Assembly (NCBI GenBank): GCA_015680685.1
Contig: MNCI01004064.1
Coordinates: forward strand, 9,736-73,735
Length of the DNA stretch: 64,000 nucleotides
DNA from: Gnetum montanum
Taxonomy: Eukaryota; Streptophyta; Gnetopsida; Gnetales; Gnetaceae
Direction of reading: 5' to 3'
A program made the position numbers and the translations under genes. Within the stretch, counting starts at the first letter, position 1. Every line of letters starts with the position of its first letter. The notes beneath the pieces were generated by a model that saw only the letters and a list, made by a program, of their open reading frames with translations, was not told the origin of the DNA and ran no database searches. Below are positions 56,465 through 64,000 of the stretch, piece after piece.

Positions 56465-57480
56465 CTTGCAAAAATGAAAGCAAAATCTTCACTCCTTTTG
56501 CAACTATGCTACCTTTTAGGTGGGAGAAGAATGAAATACACTCTCAAATGCTGAGTCTTGAAGTCTAGATCAGCTAATCCTTACTATCAAGTGTTGCCTT
56601 TACTGAAAACCAACCTTGGAAAGGTTGCATACATAATAGTATTAATGCCTGAACCTCTCCTACACTTATGTGTTGAAATTAGAAGCCATTACCCTTGAAA
56701 CACCTACCTCACCTCTAGTGAACTCGATGTTCACAAGAGGAAAGACCCAATTATGTTGGCTTGCTTGAGATTTTTATTTGGATAGCCTTTTGACCTTGAG
56801 TGGGTCCCACAGGGTGCTAACCAAATAAAACATGAAAAATCCTAATATGCTAGGATTTAAAACCTCAACATATTTTTTTTCAGGAGATTATGCTCAACAA
56901 GACATGGAGGTCATGGAACAAGTTATAAGCTTTAACCATTAGCAAAGTACACCTCTGGTAGTTGATCATTGATTCATAGTGATCAAAAAAGCTCCACACC
57001 ATACTAGAACCCTAGACATTGTTAGCTGGGAGCCTTCTAGATGCCATGAGATAGCACAAAATGGCAACAAAAATTATTCAAGGGTTTCTATGTTGGATAA
57101 ACAAGCCACATTTTTTCAAAGATCCAGAGGAGTTTTTGAAGTTTTTTAGAGCCCAAGAACTTTTCAAGCCTCCTAACTCATGAACCAATTATCTAATTTC
57201 ATCCATTTTCCAACCCTCAAGCTACCAAAGGTAAGCTTTATATCATGGGGAACACAAACCTTTGGTTTTTCTTAGAAACCTTTTCTAACTCCCCATGTTC
57301 AACTCATTAAAGTAATATTAAATTAATCACCATAAAGAATTAAGACTAACAAGAAAACTTTGATAGCTAAATAACTAAATAATATTAAAATAATACACTT
57401 AGCCAAGATCACCAACTAGCACTGAAATGATCAACCCTTACAACCAAAAATTAAAATATAACTTGATCTAATAAAGAAAG
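56465..57480. other. Upstream region of the antisense gene
   Basis: TTTTTGCAAG ends directly before the ATG at 56464 on the minus strand, so a further 5' noncoding exon is possible. No TATA box stands out. Nothing else recognised. The last five bases (gaaag) may be the target duplication of LTR H. Confidence 0.35.
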
Positions 57481-58749
57481 TGTTGGAGACCGTTTGGGAT
57501 GCGACCGCCAACGAGTGTCCTCGAACAGGATTTAGGTGCCTGCTGGTCTCTGGCAACACCAAGGCCCAGATACCTCCAAATAAACTCAGTAGTTAATGTG
57601 AGTATGTGTGTGTGCTGTTGCGGCGTGCGGTTGTGAGAAATGTAACGATTGCGTTGTGTGTAAACTACAAATGACTTACTTTAAAGAGATTCAGCCAACT
57701 TTGCCAAGTACTGTGAGTTCTTGAAAATTTCCTATTTTGTTCAACTGCCTAGTCTACGCGGTCCTTATAATACCTACTTGTAACAAATAAAATTTTGCAA
57801 AAACATTTGAGCACAACTCCGCAATCTACTCCTAATTTTCCCCAGAGAAAGAGATAGTTCCACAAGAAAACTAGAAATAGAGCAAGATTCGATGGAAATA
57901 AGCAGAAAAGAAAAGAAAGCAGATTTGTGTAGACCTCAAATATTTAAACAAGGTAAAATGACACGAGTAAACACTTCGCAATAAAGCTATCCCAAATTCA
58001 ATATCTACGAATTGTTCAAACTTCCAAGGCTCAAACAAGCAATATCTTCAAGACAATCCTATTATGCTACCAAAAATTGCTGCGTAAACTACCACGTACG
58101 AGACTCCATTTTGACTAGATAATAGATGTCAACGATTGCATTCAAACAGAACCTTTAAAAGACTTGACAATTTCTGATTGAAATACCACGAGAATTCACT
58201 TTAAAGATAAAAAGAAGCTATTCTGGTCCCATCAAAATACCAAAGATTTTCTGAACCCTCTCGACTACTGAATTGTTCAACGGCGTGACTACAAACAGAG
58301 GCTCTCTTACAACAATCCCAATAGCAGTTCCCACACGTTGCACAATAATGAAATTTACTACTAAAATGCTCTTAAGGCTTTTAAACACAAGCGCTTCTAT
58401 GGCAAAATTTTAATAGAAATTTCTATCGGGCAACAAGAACAATAAGAGCAATCTAAAAATCCCAAAATTACTTGCCAAGGATGATACTATCTAAACCACT
58501 AGCTAAACAATTTAAACAAAACAAAAAATGAAATGCATAACTCACAGGACCATGACAAAGAGGCTGAAATCTTTATTCTAGCAAGCCATCTTACAAGCAA
58601 TCGTTCACACTTTCTTCTTTACAAAATGCTCTTCTCCCAAGACTCAAAGTGTCTCCAAGTGAGAGCCCAAGTGCTAACTAGTAGCCTTCAAAGTGTGATG
58701 TATGAGACCCCAAGTGTGATAATGATATTCTTCCTTGACCCTTGAAGCC

Positions 58750-58757
58750 TTTTTATA
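58750..58757 (-). promoter_or_regulatory. TATA box of LTR H
   Basis: TATAAAAA on the minus strand, aligned with 34286-34293. Upstream (to 59220) lie repeats of the form GACAAGTGTCC and GTTGTAACC that could be promoter elements. Confidence 0.6.
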
Positions 58758-58789
58758 GGGTTCCAAGGTAGGTAGGGAAGTTACATATT

Positions 58790-59215
58790 CAAAACTATCT
58801 CACCTAACGTTTCTCCCAAGTAACTTGGCCAACCAATTAGAAGATTACTTGCCCAACAAGTTAGGAGGTTACTTGCCCAACAAGTTAGGTAAGTTACAAC
58901 AATTTTTGGGTGGTTTCAACCACAAAAGAGATAAAAATGCTGCATCTGACACGTGTCCCATGTAGTTGCCAAGTGTCTTCACTCAGTTGCCAAGTGTCTT
59001 CATGGAGATAAACAAGTTATAGGTGACAAGTGTCCCATGCAAGTGACAAGTGGCCTTTGTGGAGAAAAAGAGGTTGTAGTTGACAAATGGCCCTTGTAGT
59101 TACAACCACTTCAAAGATAAAAAAACCATGGTTCCCAAGTGTCCTATTTAGTTACAACCATCATGGTAGTGTTAAAATTAAGTGTGGTTACAACCACCAT
59201 GGTAGTGTTAAGTGT
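58790..59215 (-). repeat. Short tandem units in the U3 of LTR H
   Basis: Variants of CCAAGTGTC and TGACAAGTGTCCC recur at 58959, 58989, 59026, 59046, 59137 and elsewhere. GTTAGGTTACTTGCCCAACA-like units occur at 58835-58895. They lie upstream of the TATA box. D's LTRs have at most weak traces. Confidence 0.6.
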
Positions 59216-59299
59216 TCAATTCATATGAGACTTAGAACAGTTGTCCCATAACCCCCTTTTTTTTCTTTTTTAAGTCATATCATATTTTATTTGATTTCC

Positions 59300-59640
59300 C
59301 TGTGCAAAAACTGGGAACAAAACAATTGTGATAGAGAAATCGGCGAACATAGTAATAGAACTTTTGGAACAGGATAGCGACAAGAGCGTGGTGGCAGCAG
59401 TTTTGTGGCATTTTGGGAGCATTGGAAAATCCACCGTCACAGAGGCAGTGTACGCAGCCATAGACATGGATGAGTACATTTTCTGCAAAGTTGTGCTCGG
59501 CTCTGCACCGTTGCTTCAGGTAGGTCGCTTCATTGACAATGGTCTGGAAATGGGAGAGCTCTAGAAGCTCATGATTCTCATCACTGCTCGCAATATGAAT
59601 GCTCACGAAGATCCGGATATCCACAATATCAGAGGTACAG
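59300..59640 (+). pseudogene. NB-ARC (NLR) fragment with P-loop
   Basis: The plus-strand peptide VVAAVLWHFGSIGKSTVTEA VYAAID contains a P-loop of the form GxxGKS/T followed by the T..EAVY helix, the start of the NB-ARC ATPase domain in plant NLR immune receptors. Before it is SANIVIELLEQDSDKS, the usual linker just ahead of the P-loop. After it CKVVLGSAPLL resembles the strand that follows. Further NB-ARC motifs (kinase-2, GLPL) and LRRs are not found. The open frame spans 59328-59564. It lies antisense inside LTR H. Confidence 0.6.
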
Positions 59641-60941
59641 TAGCACCTTGCAGGTAGTATTTACAACTTTTTACGTAATAAAGGACAAACATAAAATCAT
59701 TGGCTACAACTGGCAAGCTACAAGCTCATGAAACTGCGGAATACAGAGCAAAACAAGAGCAATGGCAAAGTCAGGACCGATTATGTGAGTAGCAAACGGT
59801 AAGCCCTGAACAAACATGATTGGCCAATAAAGCAGTCTGTAATGAACAAAACTATATTGAAACCCTAAACCTGGGGGGAGCAAATTCGTACAGCTTGCCG
59901 CACGACGAGAAAATAACAAGGCCGACCTTGGCATCACACAGAATGGAGAGTTCATATGCCTTTTTCATTAGTCCGTTTGGGCGCTTTCAGGAAATCACCT
60001 GCTGCTACCACTGTTAAAAGTTACTACTGCTGCCATGCCCTTAATGAAACTCATGGCCATTACTAAAAACCTTTGTGCCTTCTCGGCATCCCTGCTGTTT
60101 TGTGTTCGTCTGGTGGCTGTGCTGTAGCTGCTGATCTTCTACCCACGTGCTGTGCGTCTTTTCTCTACCGTTGCTCTGTTGTCGCTGCTCTGCTGCCGCC
60201 ATCTCCACATCTTCTGCGTCCACCATGGCTGGGGTTGTGGGGAAGTTGCAGACGAACTATAGATGATTACTTTAAACATAAACAACACAATTACAGTCTC
60301 AAATCAAAGAACAGAGCAATGCCAAACGACGGGGAGGGGTGTCCGCTTTATATAACAATTCAGTTCTACCTGTTTGCAGGGACACATTGTTGTATGCATG
60401 GCACATATTCTCTGCTACCCAATGTGCCATGCTTCTATGGCTGCAGTGATCTTTTAGTATCCTGTTACTTATTCCGAGAAAGCTAGGATAATGTTGTTTT
60501 ATCCTGTTACTTCTTGTTCAAGTGTACAGGGATGTGATCACTTGAGCGTTCTCCTTTGTTCCTCTCAAAACCAAAACGGTCCTGCATCAAAATGCATGTT
60601 GACTAGCCTTTCCTTTCCATCTAAGAAATTCCAATATTTCTGAACAAGTGGATGGATTAAGTTCATCAGAGCTATGTTTTTCTTACTAATTTTAGCACCC
60701 GGGATCACCCATGAAATGTTCCCCAAGGATGGAAACCATTTTTTTGTTTTTCTTACCATAATGGATGCCTTGCCAACTTTTTTTTCATGCCCTAAATATT
60801 TTGGACAACATCACGATAGTGATAGTTCTTATGCACCCAATCATGTGAAAGCACATCATAATTATATTTGCATGCTTATGAATCTTATTTTCCATAGAGC
60901 AAATTTCTAACCTTCATGTTGATTAGAATTTTCCTTAGTAA
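59641..60941. other. Distal part of LTR H, no gene recognised
   Basis: Open frames exist on both strands (60073-60486 plus, 60565-60759 minus) but match nothing and look like chance. CTTTATATAAC at 60345-60355 is TATA-like. Confidence 0.4.
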
Positions 60942-60973
60942 TGTCCTTCTTACTGTTCCATGAAATGGCCAAA

Positions 60974-62160
60974 ATGTGCCAACAGAAATGTATGCAATTA
61001 ACTAGATATTATGAAATGGAAAGTTGATCATAGGTTATATTTGTAATCACATATCACACCAAAATGAGGATCATAAGTGAGAGGGCCTTTGTAGCCTAGG
61101 GAAAAGTGACCTTGAGGAGGAAGGAACCAACAATAGTAACAACAACTATAGTGACCAAAAACATCAGTGGCTAGAACACCAAGAGGTCACTAGATGTACA
61201 GCCTAACACCAGATCTGTGTGAGGGTCATGCTGGAGTAAATGGAAGCAAGGTGCCCTGAATGGTTTGGTCGATCAGATAGGGACTTCATCAGTGTATAAT
61301 AACCTTTCATAAATGTTGGTTTCGAAGATGTTATATGCACATTAAGTGATGAGCGACAAACATAAATCCATTGAAAATAATGCAAAACATGAAAATAATA
61401 AAACAAAATGAAGGAGGCTTGGGTGAGAAAGTGCATAGCCCTAAGATCAGGGGATCTAATCTTTTCTTGATTGAAGGTGTACAACAAATGGACAACATGG
61501 ACAGGCATAGCTTGCAACGAAGCAGTATGGTCACAGCTCCTTAAATTATTGTCAACAGCTCACTAACAGGAACCTTCTGCTTGCTAGTCTCCTTGCCAAA
61601 GCCAATCGCCAGAAAGCCAAATTGCCAAAAATGCCAACCAAGAAGCCAACTACCAGAGAAGTAATTACAAAAGCTAATAATGCCAAAAGCTAATTGAATG
61701 CTCCAAGCCAACCCATTAAACATTGTTCGATGGGGTATTTATAGAGTCAGATGCGGGAGAGAAATGTGGTTTGGATGCCATGTGTCCTGGGTCCCATAGA
61801 ATGCAGACGTAACTGTGTCATGCTACTGTGTAATGCTAGATGTGAAGTCTACTACACTGTGACCATAACGCTGAAACTGCACATGCCAGAATCCAGTAAA
61901 CTTCCATGTTTGTTACAAGGAATACTAATAGTAAATGCAAAGTGGAGTCTATGCTCTAGGACTACGTCTTCCCTACTCTTGCGAGCAGGGTCAAGTGTAG
62001 GGACAACTTTAGGGGATAGTCAAGGGGTACAAAACAAAGCAAACTTGCTAATTTTATCTGTCGAAGGGATGCCGAGACGAGAGTAACTATTTCCAATAAG
62101 TTCTGGAGCTAATTGAAGATGCCTTGGGGCTAACATGCGAGTGTTACATTGTTTACACTA
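60974..62160. other. Noncoding tail, no gene seen
   Basis: A region of GCCAA-rich short repeats lies at 61590-61720 (GCCAAAGCCAATCGCC and similar), with a minus-strand TATAAATA at 61737-61744. This could be another LTR on the minus strand, but no partner is present to test it. Confidence 0.35.
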
Positions 62161-63000
62161 CCCAACGTATTGGCATAGCATAAACACTTGCACGCTATGT
62201 TGTGCTACGCTATGTAGCATAGCGTAGAGTAGTCACTAGCCTTGAGAGAAACCTTGCCTAATAGCCAAAAACATCTGTCTAAGGCCTAGCTAGGCAAGTA
62301 ATTACAACCCTGTCTTTCATACTGAAAAGTCCTGAGACCTACTAAGTTCATCCTTAGGATGTTTTTTTTAAGCTTTGTCCCGACTACGTTGTGCAAGATC
62401 CTTTATGACATGAATTCCTGTATGATTTGCAATGTTTTGCCCAAAAAATTTGCTTGGGGCCCAAGGGCAAAATGGGACATGCAGTCTTGGGGGTAGAAGT
62501 GTGAACAAGTATAACTCTCTTGCTGGAATTGCTTGGTAGAGGACCTTTGTGCGTTCTGTCCCTGCTACACCATGCTACGATGCATAGCATAGCACAGTGT
62601 AGCACCCTGTGTTACTTGGATTCTGACTTATTTTGTAAACATTTTGTCACAGAGTGTTGGTCATGTCCTGGTCTATCAATAGAGCAAACTTGTTTGATGA
62701 TTGCATATGTGCTTACTCCCTTAGGGCCATCTGAGTAGGAGTATCATTAGAGTGCATCCTTGCTACGCTATGTAGCGTAGCATAGCATAGCACTCAAATT
62801 ATATTAATTTTTGATAAAACTTGCCACATTTTATCACGTCATATTACTCATGCATTGAGAATGAAGTGGGGTAGATGTCCTAGAGGGCTGAGTCATTGTC
62901 ATTGCGCATCTTTGGTACCTATTCAGTCTTCTCAAGGGCTACTACACTATGCAACATAGTGTAGCGTAGCAGGTTCCTACAATTAGAAAACTTGCTGAAC
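62161..63000. repeat. Cluster of perfect short hairpins (CTACGCTATG family)
   Basis: Perfect 10-bp arms with 2-3-base spacers occur at 62205-62227 (CTACGCTATG / CATAGCGTAG), 62761-62782 (TGCTACGCTA / TAGCGTAGCA) and 62942-62964 (CTACACTATG / CATAGTGTAG). Weaker relatives lie at 62186-62200, 62574-62603 and 63190-63215. AACTTGCT.. strings recur between them. No gene is seen. Confidence 0.75.
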
Positions 63001-64000
63001 TATTTAGCTCATCCTGAACACTTTCGATAGCTCCTAGCATGGTCCCTGGGTAGACTTCCAACCAAGTCAAATGTCAACCTAGGCAATCTAGAAGGTGTAG
63101 CAAGTCTGTTAGCCCGAGTGATAGAAAACTTGCTAGACTGTTTAGTCTACACCTAGTGCCTTTCTCATGCGAACTGGCCTTATGGTTGGGTGCTACGTTG
63201 ACTGTGCTACGGAGGGCATTATCTGCATAGTCCAGCATGACATCAAACTTATGATAACCCTTGTCCACATTTTGGGGCTACTGAATCATGGAAGTTCCAA
63301 AATTTATGGTGTTTCAATGGCCCTTCTTTGTTGACATCTGGAGGACCTATCCAAGAGACGTCAACAAAGAATACAAAACACCATGAAAAACAAGATAGCA
63401 ACAGTGCTCTTCAGTGCCTACTTGGACTATGCTTTTCTACCTTTGAGAGTAGTAGGAGAGCGATTAGGATAAGGAGGGCAAGGAATGGTTTTAAGGAAAT
63501 AGGTTCAGGAAAGGAAAAAGTGCAATGCCTTGAAAAGTCATTGCCATAGCATGATCCTCCATTGGAGTACTTATAAGGAAGTTAGCGAGCACATGTATCT
63601 TTCTTTCTTGGCCTTTGACCTCTCACTGGAGTGCTTAGAGATAGTCAACTTACGGCCAAAGCGATTGCAATGTAGCACATTGTGCCATTTGTTTTAGGCA
63701 CTTGTCATTTTTTAGGCCTTTCTGCCCTTTTTGCACTTTTGTGCTTTTCCTTTGCTGTGCACCAACATTCACTTGTAAACAACCTATTGTTGTAGGACAG
63801 GTCTTTCCTCCCTAAGATGAGTTGTGTTACATCCATGTGGGGCTTTCACTTGCCTACAGATGCTTCCCACGGGGCGAGTTGTGTTACATCGATCATTGAC
63901 TTGACGGTTGGGCATGTCGGAGGGCTTTGTGCATTGGGAAAGCTTGTAAAGAGGATACAAAAAATTGAAAGTATAATGAATGGAGGCTAAACTAGCTAAA
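63001..64000. other. Noncoding tail to the window end
   Basis: No gene recognised. The motif GAGTTGTGTTACATC occurs twice (63821 and 63878), and TTGTTGACATCTGGAGG and ACGTCAACAAAG around 63330-63370 form an imperfect inverted pair. Confidence 0.35.

Larger units (their letters stand above)
57481..60973 (-). repeat. LTR H: D-family LTR, probably solo, with an NB-ARC fragment inside
   Basis: In reverse orientation it starts TGTTGGCACATTTTGGCCAT (right end, 60973) and ends GGTCTCCAACA (left end, 57481), giving a 6-bp TGTTGG/CCAACA inverted repeat. The left end aligns with the 3' ends of both D LTRs, and the right end with the start of D's 3' LTR at 10761. Flanks are gaaag and gaaat, a near-perfect target duplication. 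A TATA box (TATAAAAAGG, minus strand) is at 58748-58757. No internal region is attached, hence probably solo. It is 3493 bp against about 2976 bp for D. Confidence 0.6.

Noticed and set aside
60073-60486. 137-codon open frame, plus strand
   Set aside because: Cys/Leu/Ser-rich, no recognisable domain, and it overlaps an open frame on the other strand; it looks like chance.
57481-60973. 5' LTR of an element carrying the antisense gene (minus strand)
   Set aside because: The orientation would allow it, but near-matching flanks (gaaag/gaaat) on both sides suggest a solo LTR, and no primer site follows at 57480. It cannot be fully excluded.
62161-63000. CRISPR-like array
   Set aside because: The motifs are palindromic, unevenly spaced (180-370 bp) and lie in eukaryotic repeat DNA without cas genes.
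1-64000. tRNA or rRNA genes
   Set aside because: No cloverleaf with A and B boxes or rRNA core sequence was recognised; the only tRNA-like sequence is the 18-nt primer site. A tRNA scan was not possible here.

Overview
This window looks like nuclear DNA from a seed plant with a large, retrotransposon-dominated genome. Nothing bacterial is visible: there are no operons, Shine-Dalgarno sites or CRISPR arrays, and no intact single-copy host gene was found. The recognisable content is Ty3/gypsy LTR retrotransposons of three lineages (Athila, Tat and a chromovirus-like one), most with many C-to-T or G-to-A stops, plus two host gene fragments (receptor kinase, NB-ARC). A gymnosperm would fit the old, nested, CpG-decayed landscape, but that is inference only.

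Layout. (1) 1-3669: the 3' end of a plus-strand Athila element (A): a 534-codon decayed third ORF (1055-2659) and an LTR (2852-3669). (2) 3670-35366: a Tat-type element (D). It has a 5' LTR ending at 5826, a pol in the order RNase H-RT-RNase H-integrase (5979-9340), an extra ORF with its own TATA box (9928-10540), and a 3' LTR starting at 10761. That LTR is split by two insertions: element C (11085-13868, TSD aaatg) and Athila element B on the minus strand (15151-33986, TSD gtatt). B was itself invaded by plus-strand Athila element E2 (22321-32169). (3) 35367-37800: minus-strand gag-PR-RT-RH of a chromovirus-like element (F). (4) 38920-39460: a ~70-bp minisatellite. (5) 39900-42413: plus-strand Tat-like gag-protease (G). 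(6) 42831-50457: E4, a young Athila element with TSD atttt, near-identical LTRs, an 18/18 tRNA-Asp primer site and gag-protease, but no RT, RNase H or integrase. (7) 50805-56464: a decayed minus-strand gene that can be read as eight exons with GT-AG introns, of unknown function. (8) 57481-60973: a ~3.5-kb minus-strand LTR of the D family, probably solo, enclosing an NB-ARC fragment. (9) 60974-64000: no gene seen, but a cluster of perfect short hairpins.

How parts relate. A, B, E2 and E4 are one Athila family. They share TGATGA...TCATCA LTR ends, a TATAAATA box, an AT-palindrome array in U3, an Asp-tRNA primer site and a GGGGGTA polypurine end. E4 must depend on a partner for RT and integrase; E2 shows what such a partner looked like. 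D lacks gag-protease and G lacks pol. The nesting gives a relative order: F, then D, then B and C, then E2; E4 is separate and youngest by LTR identity.
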